NCBI GenBank assembly: GCA_002308815.1
Contig: DBVX01000074.1
Location: forward strand, 1-13,385
DNA length: 13,385 nucleotides
Source: Bacteroidales bacterium UBA1253
GTDB lineage: Bacteria; Bacteroidota; Bacteroidia; Bacteroidales; Paludibacteraceae
Reading direction: 5' to 3'
This document shows positions 7,200-13,385 of this stretch, one piece after another. Under the pieces are notes generated by a model that was not told the DNA's origin, searched no databases, and was given only the letters and a program-made list of their open reading frames with translations. Every line of letters starts with the position of its first letter. The first letter of the stretch is position 1. Made by a program: the position numbers and the translations under genes.

Positions 7200-7941
7200 A
7201 ATCGTACCTCGCCTTTTCCCCTTTATTCCAAAATTGATCCCGATAATACAATATCCAACGCTCCGTTTCTACTTTGTCAAACCCGCGTGCAGCCGCATAC
7301 TCTTCAGCAAACTCGCGGAAGAACGACGTACGCGCACATATCCTCCGCATACTCTTGCACCCCTCACGCAAAGTCACTTCCTTTCCGATGCGCATCCGAT
7401 TGATATCTATAACCTCAAATGCGTAACCGTCTTTCATTTTGTCCCAAAGTATATTCCCGGGAGAATAGTCCAAATGCAGCACACCCGCATCGTGCATTTT
7501 GGCGGTAAAACGCGCGAAAGGACGAATCAGGTCGTCCAACTCGGGATGGTAATCCAACGTGAACTCGCGCATCAGATGCTTCAGGCGGCTCTCCTTTGTA
7601 ATCAGATAACTCACTCCCAAAAGCATACAGCCGCAGAGTAAATATGCCACCGGTTCTGGGGTGGCGATACCTCTTTCAAGCAGGCTGACGGCATTGCTGT
7701 AAGCCCGTTCCGCTTTCGGCTCACGAAAAAAGGAATATACCAGACGGTTGGGGAAAGCGGGTGTGTGAAGACGCTTCACAATCAGTTTTTCGTCCTTCCC
7801 CCACCCTTCCGCGTTGGGAAGCATCCGGCAAATCCGGTTGCGCGCGTCATATATCACCTCACCCGACACGTCAAACTCTTCGGGTAACACGCTCAACCAC
7901 TCGCGAAGAAACTCATATTTGCTATTCACCACCAATCGCAT
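7192..7941 (-). CDS. Lipopolysaccharide core kinase (WaaP/Kdo-kinase-like)
   Basis: This is a protein-kinase-fold enzyme of 249 residues of the RfaP/InaA group, which phosphorylates Kdo or heptose in the LPS core. The likely ATP-binding lysine is K56 in IVKRL. The pairing Glu is E78 in PKAERA. The catalytic loop HLDYSPGN gives H156, D158 and N163. The metal-binding Asp is D179 in VIDIN, taking the place of DFG. All key residues are present, so it should be active. The N-terminus RLVVNSKYEFLREWL fits Bacteroidetes homologs, which supports the ATG at 7941 despite its 20-nt overlap with the GT9 gene. It overlaps the GT2 gene by 8 nt. Which core sugar is phosphorylated cannot be told; Kdo is plausible because Bacteroides-type cores carry phosphorylated Kdo. 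Confidence 0.85.
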   Translation of the reverse strand: MRLVVNSKYEFLREWLSVLPEEFDVSGEVIYDARNRICRMLPNAEGWGKDEKLIVKRLHTPAFPNRLVYSFFREPKAERAYSNAVSLLERGIATPEPVAYLLCGCMLLGVSYLITKESRLKHLMREFTLDYHPELDDLIRPFARFTAKMHDAGVLHLDYSPGNILWDKMKDGYAFEVIDINRMRIGKEVTLREGCKSMRRICARTSFFREFAEEYAAARGFDKVETERWILYYRDQFWNKGEKARYDYE

Positions 7942-8938
7942 CCTTTACCCGTCTTATTACCTCTTCGGACGATATGTCAAGACAGCGGTAATCCCGGTAT
8001 TTGCAGAACCGGTTGCCGTAAATCGAACACGGACGGCATGGCAGGTCTAGTTGTATGCAGTCGCTCTCTTTCTGACCGTAACCCAAGAAACCCGCCCAAG
8101 GATGGGTTGCCCCCCATATACTCAACACGCGGGTACCCGCAAGCGATGCAAGATGCATATTCGCCGAATCCATCGTCAGCATCAGCCGCAATCCGCGCAT
8201 AATCTCTATCTCCTCATCCATCGTCTTCTTACCCGCCAGAGACTCCACTCCCTTGTATTTCCGCGCCCATTCTTCCAATACGGTTTGCTCCTTCTCGCCT
8301 CCGCCGAACAGCAGCACCTTTTCGCCACGCCCTTCCATCTCATTTCCCAAAGCCTCCACCACGCGCTCCATTCGCTCCAACGGATAAATCTTCCCCTTAT
8401 GAGCCGCAAACGGAGCAATACCTACATTGGTCTTATCGGGTACGCATCCGTCTGCGGCAGGCATAATACCGCTCGTCACAAATCCCAGCTCCGTGAACAC
8501 CGCCCGGTAACGCTCTATCATCGGAACCAAACGCTGCTTATGGTGGTAGTTGTGCCTTACCAGCAGCCAACGCTGTACACGTGCCTTGAACACATGCGCG
8601 CAACGCTTGCCTGCAAGGAACATACGCGTGCGAAGATACTGCGAGCGAAGCACATCGTGCATGTCCGCCACGGCATCGTAGCTTCTGTAATCAATTTCAC
8701 GCAACAAAGAATCCAACCCCCAGAAACGATGATGACGACCTTTCAGATCCGCTCCGAAAAAGCGCACATTGGAAGACATTCCTTTGAACAGCGGAGCACA
8801 CTGCTGACGCGACAGCATCGTCACCTCCCAGTCAGGATAACGCTCCGCCACCTGCCGGATGAGCGGGACGAGCATCGCCACGTCCCCCAGCGCGGAGAAA
8901 CGTATCACCAACAACCGTTTGCGAACCTCCGACTGCAT
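7922..8938 (-). CDS. Glycosyltransferase family 9 (heptosyltransferase-like)
   Basis: This GT-B enzyme of 338 residues belongs to the ADP-heptose:LPS heptosyltransferase family, acting at the cytoplasmic face of the inner membrane. RFSALGD at 13-19 is the family's N-terminal acceptor loop. KVLLFGGGEKEQ at about 207-218 starts the donor domain. MDSANMHLA at 256-264 is the donor-binding motif (usually TxDTGPMHLA), followed by GTRVLSIWGATHP. Four cysteines at 301, 304, 312 and 319 form a C-terminal cluster (CRPC then C then C) like that of WaaF-type proteins, and may bind metal. The gene starts 7 nt after DUF4254 and overlaps the kinase by 20 nt. Many Bacteroidetes GT9 proteins have unproven donors, so heptose transfer is only likely, and I give no waaC/waaF symbol. 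Confidence 0.9.
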   Translation of the reverse strand: MQSEVRKRLLVIRFSALGDVAMLVPLIRQVAERYPDWEVTMLSRQQCAPLFKGMSSNVRFFGADLKGRHHRFWGLDSLLREIDYRSYDAVADMHDVLRSQYLRTRMFLAGKRCAHVFKARVQRWLLVRHNYHHKQRLVPMIERYRAVFTELGFVTSGIMPAADGCVPDKTNVGIAPFAAHKGKIYPLERMERVVEALGNEMEGRGEKVLLFGGGEKEQTVLEEWARKYKGVESLAGKKTMDEEIEIMRGLRLMLTMDSANMHLASLAGTRVLSIWGATHPWAGFLGYGQKESDCIQLDLPCRPCSIYGNRFCKYRDYRCLDISSEEVIRRVKDAIGGE

Positions 8939-8945
8939 TCCGCAC

Positions 8946-9551
8946 TTATTTTTTCCCGTACAGCACAGGATTCAGACTCGGATCGTTGTACATCTTCATC
9001 TGACGATAGACTTTCATTATTCGACGTCCCGCAGCGTAATCGTCTAACAGTTCCGTGATAGAGGTCGTCATATCTCCTAATTGCTCGTTCAGCACCGCCA
9101 GTTTCTCCACGCATTTCACGTGCTGTTCCTCACTCACGTCAGTGCGGTTCACCTGCTCCTGCATGTGATAAATCTTCACGTGGAGGATGCTCAGGCGATC
9201 CACCGCCCAAGCAGGACTCTCCGTGTTGATGCGGGCATCCGAAAGCGGTTTCACATCAGCGAACTGCCCGTAAAAATACGAGTCAATGCGCTCCACCAGA
9301 TCCGTCCGGTCCTGATTGGAACGGTCGATACGCCGTTTCAAAGCGAGAGCCGCAACAGGGTCAATAGCCGGATCACGGATAATGTCCTCCAAGTGCCACT
9401 GTACCACGTCAATCCAGTTTTTTCGGTACAGGTCATACTCTATCGTACCCTCCTTGTAAAGACAGGGCATCGATGCGTCCACATCGTCAGTTTTGTGGTA
9501 GTCTTCCACCGCCTGACGAAAAATCCGATTGCAAGTTTCAACAAATGTCAT
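8946..9551 (-). CDS. DUF4254 family protein
   Basis: This soluble, helix-rich protein of 201 residues has no signal peptide. I recognise the DUF4254 family, with its conserved DVDASMPCLYKEGTIEYDLY and then WIDVVQWHLEDIIRDPAIDP and RRIDRSNQDRTDLVE. These blocks lie in the first half. The second half is a long helical pair (INTESPAWAVDRLSILHVKI and onward). The conserved His, Glu, Asp and Trp residues suggest a binding or catalytic pocket, but no function is known to me. I chose ATG at 9551; a TTG at 9563 would add four residues. It lies between lptB (22 nt upstream) and the GT9 gene (7 nt downstream), all in one direction, which ties it to LPS core synthesis or export. That role is inference. 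Confidence 0.85.
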   Translation of the reverse strand: MTFVETCNRIFRQAVEDYHKTDDVDASMPCLYKEGTIEYDLYRKNWIDVVQWHLEDIIRDPAIDPVAALALKRRIDRSNQDRTDLVERIDSYFYGQFADVKPLSDARINTESPAWAVDRLSILHVKIYHMQEQVNRTDVSEEQHVKCVEKLAVLNEQLGDMTTSITELLDDYAAGRRIMKVYRQMKMYNDPSLNPVLYGKK

Positions 9552-9559
9552 ATCTGAAA

Positions 9560-9582
9560 TCAATTATCAATTGTCAATTATC
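9560..9582. repeat. Short degenerate repeat at the lptB / DUF4254 junction
   Basis: On the minus strand, GATAATT occurs twice 14 nt apart around a central CAATT, making an AT-rich near-palindromic tract. It covers the last codons and stop of lptB and the spacer. Similar TAATTGACAATTGA-like strings are, from memory, common between genes in Bacteroidales. Confidence 0.5.
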
Positions 9583-10329
9583 CACATCTTCCGATCTGCT
9601 CTTTTTCTTCAGTTCGAAGTCCCTTCCGAGGTAGTTCTTCCTAACCGTCGGATTCTCAGCCAGTTCCTCCGGTGTGCCGTGAAAGAGAATCTTCCCCTCA
9701 AAGAGCAGGTAGGCTCGGTCTGTTATCATCAATGTCTCGTCCACATTGTGGTCGGTTATCAAAATTCCTATGTTCTTGTCCTTCAGCCGCCATACCACAT
9801 CCTGTATCTCCTGCACGGCAATCGGATCCACGCCCGCGAATGGCTCGTCCAGCATGACAAACTTCGGCTCAATCGCAAGGCAGCGTGCAATCTCTGTCCG
9901 ACGCCGCTCGCCGCCCGATAAACGGTCGCCCAAGTTCTTGCGCACGTGATTGAGGTTGAACTCGCGTATAAGCTGTTCCAATTTGTCTTTCTGGTATTCT
10001 TTGGAAAACTTGGTCATCTCCAGCACAGAGGCGATGTTGTCCTCCACCGACATCTTGCGGAACACACTCGCCTCCTGCGCCAGATAGCCAATACCCAGTT
10101 GCGCGCGACGGTACATCGGATATCCTGTTATATCCGTATCATTCAGAAAGATACGACCAGAGTTCACAGATACCAGACCCGTTGTCATATAGAAAGTAGT
10201 GGTCTTGCCGGCTCCGTTGGGTCCGAGCAGCCCCACAATCTCGCCCTGATGCAACTCAATCGACACATCATTTACCACCGTACGCTTGCCGTACCGCTTG
10301 ACCAGATGCTCCGTTCGTAAGGTATCCAT
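9574..10329 (-). CDS. lptB: LPS export ABC transporter ATP-binding protein LptB
   Basis: This is the cytoplasmic ATPase of the LptB2FG complex, which extracts LPS from the inner membrane and drives it through LptC/A/D to the cell surface. All ABC motifs are intact in the 251 residues: Walker A GPNGAGKT at 36-43, Q-loop Gln85 in [10 protein letters not shown], signature LSGGE at 137-141, Walker B FVMLDEP at 157-163 and H-loop His194. [19 protein letters not shown] and [16 protein letters not shown] are close to the E. coli LptB versions, which separates it from other ABC ATPases. It starts 28 nt after xth and is followed 22 nt later by DUF4254. Its place at the head of a core-biosynthesis operon supports the call. 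LptF/G are not in the window. Confidence 0.95.
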   Translation of the reverse strand: MDTLRTEHLVKRYGKRTVVNDVSIELHQGEIVGLLGPNGAGKTTTFYMTTGLVSVNSGRIFLNDTDITGYPMYRRAQLGIGYLAQEASVFRKMSVEDNIASVLEMTKFSKEYQKDKLEQLIREFNLNHVRKNLGDRLSGGERRRTEIARCLAIEPKFVMLDEPFAGVDPIAVQEIQDVVWRLKDKNIGILITDHNVDETLMITDRAYLLFEGKILFHGTPEELAENPTVRKNYLGRDFELKKKSRSEDVDN

Positions 10330-10357
10330 AAAACTGTAAGATATTGTTTTATTGTGG

Positions 10358-11119
10358 TTACTGAATGGTCAGTGCTACGGGACAATGGTCGGAATGAACG
10401 GCATCCTGCATAATGCAAGCGTTCTTCAACCGCGAACGTAGCGGTTCACTTGCCCACAGATAGTCTATACGCCAGCCGGCATTCCTCTCGCGTGCGCCAA
10501 AGCGGTACGACCACCAACTGTATTGCTCCGCACGGGTGTCGAACACACGGAATGTGTCAATCATCCCGCTCGCCTCCAAGCGATCCATCCACTCACGTTC
10601 CTCGGGCAGGAATCCGCTCACTCCAACCTGTCGCTCGGGATGATTGATGTCAATGGGTTTGTGGCAGATATTGAAGTCGCCGCACACAACCATATTCGGA
10701 CGTTCGCGGCGCAGTTCCACCGTCCACGGAAGGAACGCCTCCAGAAAGTCCATTTTGAAATCCTGCCGCACATCGCCCGTTGTCCCTGAAGGCACATAGA
10801 CACACACAACTGTCAAATCGCCGAAATCCGCCCGAAGCACCCTACCCTCACAGTCGTAACGGGGATCGCCCATTCCGGCAATCACACGATCGGGACGCAC
10901 TTTTGAGAAGATGCAGACACCCGAATAACCTTTCTTCTCCGCCGAGTGAATATAACTGTGGTAGCCCATCTCCGACAGCCGGTCAACGGGTATCTGTTCG
11001 GGTTGCGCTTTGCTTTCCTGAATGCAGAAGACATCCGGCTGCGCCTGACTGAGCCAGTCGAGCAGTCCCTTGCCTGCCGCCGCGCGGATGCCGTTCACGT
11101 TGTAACTGATGATGTTCAT
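10358..11119 (-). CDS. xth: Exodeoxyribonuclease III (AP endonuclease, ExoIII/Xth family)
   Basis: This Mg-dependent DNA repair nuclease cleaves 5' of abasic sites and degrades 3' ends of duplex DNA. The 253-residue protein has the full EEP-fold active site: N7 in [10 protein letters not shown], metal ligand E35 in IQESKAQ, Y108 in YVPSG, D148/N150 in CGDFN, D219 in RIDYLWAS and the catalytic pair D244-H245 in HSDHCPV. The WWSYR stretch at 202-206 is also typical. It is full length (family about 250-280). The ATG at 11119 overlaps the stop of the metalloprotease gene by 4 nt (ATGA), so translation is coupled to an exported protein with no obvious functional link. lptB begins 28 nt downstream. 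Confidence 0.96.
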   Translation of the reverse strand: MNIISYNVNGIRAAAGKGLLDWLSQAQPDVFCIQESKAQPEQIPVDRLSEMGYHSYIHSAEKKGYSGVCIFSKVRPDRVIAGMGDPRYDCEGRVLRADFGDLTVVCVYVPSGTTGDVRQDFKMDFLEAFLPWTVELRRERPNMVVCGDFNICHKPIDINHPERQVGVSGFLPEEREWMDRLEASGMIDTFRVFDTRAEQYSWWSYRFGARERNAGWRIDYLWASEPLRSRLKNACIMQDAVHSDHCPVALTIQ

Positions 11120-12693
11120 AAGGCCATGCCCGTCGGAGTCATTGTCCTGCCGTCCTTTATAATCACCAGCCTGCCGTTCCGCAGTTCTTTCCGTACGCCG
11201 CCGGCAGCCGTTTCCACAACTTCAATGCCGGTGGGGACACCGCCTTTGACACGGAACGTGATGATGCCGTCCGTTTCCCTGATGTAAGTTAAAGGATAGT
11301 CCTTTATTCCTTTATATGAATCACTTCCTGTAGGAAAAGCATCCCCCGGCTTTCCGTACCATCCGTTGCTCTCACCTGTATAAACAGGAGCCAAACCGTC
11401 AGCTTCAATGAGATCCACATGCATATCCGATTCGTTGTAATTGACATGATTGTCTCTCCACACACCAACCAAATAGTTTATCTTTGTCAGGAGTATACCG
11501 TGTCCCGGTATATGTTTGTCAAACCCTGTCTGCTGGCGGTTGTCCAGTATGTAGAACACGTTCGGGTTCGGGTCGTTGCCAATCAGGTTGCTCTTGCCCG
11601 TAGCGGTAATCATCAGTACCTCATTGCTCTCCAGAAGGGGATGAAGCGTCACATTCTCCGCCGCATTCAGCACTCTCGGTGTCGCCCATCCCATAAAGAA
11701 CCGTTCGTAGCCGGTATAGGCGGGAGGCGTGTCTCCTTCGTTCGTATAGCAACCATAGTCCATAATGTCCCATTCGCCGTTAGTTTTATGAACCGCACTG
11801 CCGTCTGTAGAGTAAATGTCGGGCAGACCCAATACGTGTCCGAACTCGTGACAGAAAGTGCCTATGCCCATATAATGCCCCGTGATGGCGTTCATTTCCG
11901 GGTTGCAGTTATAGACACCGAAAGTTTTGCCCTGCGATGTAATCTTTTTGCTCACATCGGATTTGTGCGGCCAGATGGTGTTCTCTTCGCCGCTGTCCGC
12001 TTCTCCGTAACCTGCAAAGATAATGCCCAGATAATCGACTTTTCCATCGTTGTCCGCATCGTATTTTGTCAGATCCACATTCAACGCCACCACCGTATTG
12101 CATATCTCAACGATGAAATCCGCCACGTGGATGTCCCGTATTGAACCATTTTCCCCATAATATTGCCGATTACGGCTCACACGTACCGGACCGACCACAT
12201 CAAACTTAGGGCTGTATGCACCGTGACTGCTCGCTTCAAAGTACTTGCGAGCCGAGCCTTCGCCCTTGATTGTGTATGTCTGATTGTCATAGACAAACGA
12301 ATACTCACGGGAGAAGTTCAGACCGTTCAGCATTGAGTCCATTGTGGCCTTCGGGGTGGAAAAATGCACATCCTGGAACTCCGCCAGCACCACCAGACCG
12401 CGTGGCACAATGTTCAGGGTGACAGGGGTCTGAACCGCTTCGGGCGAGCGGTATGCGCGCTGCATCTCGCGTTTTCTGTTTTCGTCCATCACCACGTAGT
12501 TCCCCTCGGCATTCTTCTCTATCCACTGCCCCTCGGCATTTGTCAGCCAGCTGAAATGCTCGTCACCGTGGGCATAAACGGTCAGCACCGTTCCGTCCGT
12601 TTGTTTCACCTTTCTGGCATCCCTGCGTGCGGGTACCCCCCAGCTCCATACCGCTGTCAGACAGCAGACAACAACTAATAATGTCTTGCGCAT
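11116..12693 (-). CDS. Secreted M6-family zinc metalloprotease
   Basis: This exported protease of 525 residues begins with a signal peptide ([19 protein letters not shown], cleavage near 19-23). Residues 28-70 form an N-terminal domain with the [13 protein letters not shown] motif found in Bacteroidetes M6 proteins, probably part of a propeptide. [20 protein letters not shown] (151-170) is the conserved entry to the catalytic domain. The zinc site [11 protein letters not shown] is at 282-292, with His282, His286 and Asp292, and Glu283 as catalytic base. DIMDYGCY at 309-316 is the probable Met-turn. DADNDGKVD at 212-220 looks like a calcium-binding loop. The tail (about 490-525) ends in [13 protein letters not shown], a short beta-strand module common at the ends of exported Bacteroidales proteins. 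It lies 29 nt after a lipoprotein gene carrying the same N-terminal domain, and overlaps xth by 4 nt. Its substrate is unknown. Confidence 0.9.
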   Translation of the reverse strand: MRKTLLVVVCCLTAVWSWGVPARRDARKVKQTDGTVLTVYAHGDEHFSWLTNAEGQWIEKNAEGNYVVMDENRKREMQRAYRSPEAVQTPVTLNIVPRGLVVLAEFQDVHFSTPKATMDSMLNGLNFSREYSFVYDNQTYTIKGEGSARKYFEASSHGAYSPKFDVVGPVRVSRNRQYYGENGSIRDIHVADFIVEICNTVVALNVDLTKYDADNDGKVDYLGIIFAGYGEADSGEENTIWPHKSDVSKKITSQGKTFGVYNCNPEMNAITGHYMGIGTFCHEFGHVLGLPDIYSTDGSAVHKTNGEWDIMDYGCYTNEGDTPPAYTGYERFFMGWATPRVLNAAENVTLHPLLESNEVLMITATGKSNLIGNDPNPNVFYILDNRQQTGFDKHIPGHGILLTKINYLVGVWRDNHVNYNESDMHVDLIEADGLAPVYTGESNGWYGKPGDAFPTGSDSYKGIKDYPLTYIRETDGIITFRVKGGVPTGIEVVETAAGGVRKELRNGRLVIIKDGRTMTPTGMAL

Positions 12694-12722
12694 AGTTATA
12701 ATGTAGTGTTATGATAATACAT

Positions 12723-13199
12723 TTATTCCGTTACGATGCGTTTCACTCCGTGCTTTTCCAGCCATTCCTGCTCCTCTTGGGTGCGGTTCTTGAGGTCGTG
12801 AGCCTGACGTGTTGTTACCGTTTTCTGCAGGTTTCCTCCGATTTCCACTTGCTGTATGTAGCAAATCCTGCCATCCGCATCCTCGCGCACCTCGTAGCCA
12901 TCCGTGGTCATTGAGAAATGACTCCATTCATCGCCGCGAAGGTAAATATGCAGGATATCCCCGTCCGGCTGGGTGCGGGTGATAACTCCTCTGTAAGCAG
13001 GCACGCGTTGGGAACGCGGAGGACGCGACTCCTCCTCAATGGCACCCGTTACGGCATCCGACTGTTGCGGAACAACCGCCTGTTCGGTATGTTGCTCCTG
13101 TTTTTCCGTATTCGCAGTCACTTTCTTGTTGGTCTTGCATCCTGCAAGCAGACCCAATACCAGTCCGCATACCGCCATATAAACAAATTGATTTCTCAT
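12723..13199 (-). CDS. Lipoprotein with a stand-alone M6-protease N-terminal domain
   Basis: This small lipoprotein of 158 residues has a signal peptide ending in the lipobox LAGC, so Cys21 would be lipidated. The residues after it (KTNKK) are basic and not the acidic run that Bacteroidetes use as a surface-export signal, so a periplasm-facing location is more likely. Residues 22-68 are a polar, Gln/Glu-rich linker. Residues 77-116 align without gaps to residues 31-70 of the neighbouring M6 protease (constant offset 46), with 11 identities including Q, DG, L, Y, GDE and G-x6-A-x-G. The rest is charged and helical (QEEQEWLEKHG). No catalytic motif is present. It is encoded 29 nt upstream of the protease and probably co-transcribed. 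It may bind, fold or inhibit the protease; that is inference. Confidence 0.82.
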   Translation of the reverse strand: MRNQFVYMAVCGLVLGLLAGCKTNKKVTANTEKQEQHTEQAVVPQQSDAVTGAIEEESRPPRSQRVPAYRGVITRTQPDGDILHIYLRGDEWSHFSMTTDGYEVREDADGRICYIQQVEIGGNLQKTVTTRQAHDLKNRTQEEQEWLEKHGVKRIVTE

Positions 13200-13269
13200 A
13201 TTTATATCATAAACTTTTAACTATCCACTCTAAACTCCCCGACTTCTTTCAACTCTCAACTTTCTATTT
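13200..13269. other. AT-rich spacer with CAACT-type degenerate repeats
   Basis: This 70-bp gap lies between an unrecognised gene and the lipoprotein. On the plus strand it contains TTCAACTCTCAACTTTC near 13249-13264 and related aacttttaac / ctctaaact strings. I see no clear TTTG / TAnnTTTG promoter pair and no stable hairpin, so I cannot tell whether the lipoprotein has its own promoter here. Confidence 0.45.
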
Positions 13270-13385
13270 TCAACAGCAATGCACTCTCTTCACCTCCTTA
13301 TACAGGTTGCTGGCAAACACGAAATCGTCCAACGCCTCGTTGCCTGTATGGAAGATTTCGGTGCGGCTGCCCTGCCCCTCCTTTT
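13270..13385 (-). CDS. C-terminal end of an unrecognised protein
   Basis: A reading frame enters from the window edge and ends with TGA at 13272-13270, giving the last 37 residues: GQGSRTEIFHTGNEALDDF, then VFASNLYKEVKRVHCC. The coding-like composition and the clean stop before an AT-rich spacer support a real gene. The FHTGNEALDDFVFAS pattern vaguely recalls the C-terminus of glutamate racemase, which often has an F/Y-x-TG-D/N-x-x-x-F-x-x-x-A series. The match is too short to claim. It ends in two adjacent cysteines. The gene runs in the same direction as all the others here. Confidence 0.6.
   Translation of the reverse strand, partial: KEGQGSRTEIFHTGNEALDDFVFASNLYKEVKRVHCC

Noticed and set aside
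8051..9058. 335-codon plus-strand frame
   Set aside because: Antisense to GT9 and DUF4254. Its His/Arg/Gln-rich translation is typical of a shadow frame.
9552..9563. TTG start at 9563 for the DUF4254 gene
   Set aside because: An ATG four codons later fits family N-termini and avoids a rare start codon.

Overview
Every gene I can support in this window lies on the minus strand, so the transcription order runs from high to low coordinates. The window looks like a Bacteroidales chromosome (Bacteroides/Prevotella relatives). The evidence is the RNase P RNA type, promoter elements of the TTTG / TAnnTTTG kind instead of the E. coli kind, a lack of strong Shine-Dalgarno sequences, DUF4254 and DUF2764 genes, and a V/A-type ATPase operon with the order E - DUF2764 - A - B. 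I cannot name a genus. There are no phage genes, insertion sequences, tRNAs or CRISPR arrays. The content is mostly core chromosomal.

Layout in transcription order. (1) 13385-13270 holds the last 37 codons of an unrecognised gene, followed by an AT-rich spacer. (2) 13199-10358 holds a small lipoprotein, a secreted M6-type zinc metalloprotease and exonuclease III (xth). The lipoprotein carries a stand-alone copy of the protease's N-terminal domain. The protease and xth overlap by 4 nt. (3) 10329-4166 is a lipopolysaccharide block: lptB (LPS export ATPase), a DUF4254 protein, a GT9 heptosyltransferase-like enzyme, an LPS-core kinase-like protein, a GT2 and a GT4 glycosyltransferase, and an O-antigen ligase/polymerase-like membrane protein. 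The last five genes overlap one another by 20, 8, 4 and 4 nt, so they are almost certainly one translationally coupled operon. (4) 4150-3775 is rnpB, the RNase P RNA. Its -7 promoter box directly abuts the stop codon of the ligase gene, and its ends form an 18-bp perfect inverted repeat. (5) 3762-1 is a well-matched promoter followed by the rotary ATPase operon: subunit E, a DUF2764 protein, catalytic subunit A and the first 151 codons of subunit B, which runs off the window.

How the genes work together. Block 3 reads as a lipid A-core assembly and export pathway: GT9, GT2 and GT4 add sugars, the kinase phosphorylates the core, the ligase-like protein transfers or polymerises glycans at the periplasmic face, and LptB powers LPS transport to the outer membrane. 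DUF4254 is the unknown member. Block 5 is a V/A-ATPase of the layout also known from Chlamydia, where DUF2764 sits where other operons carry subunit C. I found no clear undescribed defence or mobile system. The best leads are the protease/lipoprotein pair, DUF4254 in the LPS operon, DUF2764 as a possible subunit C equivalent, and the unusual rnpB ends.
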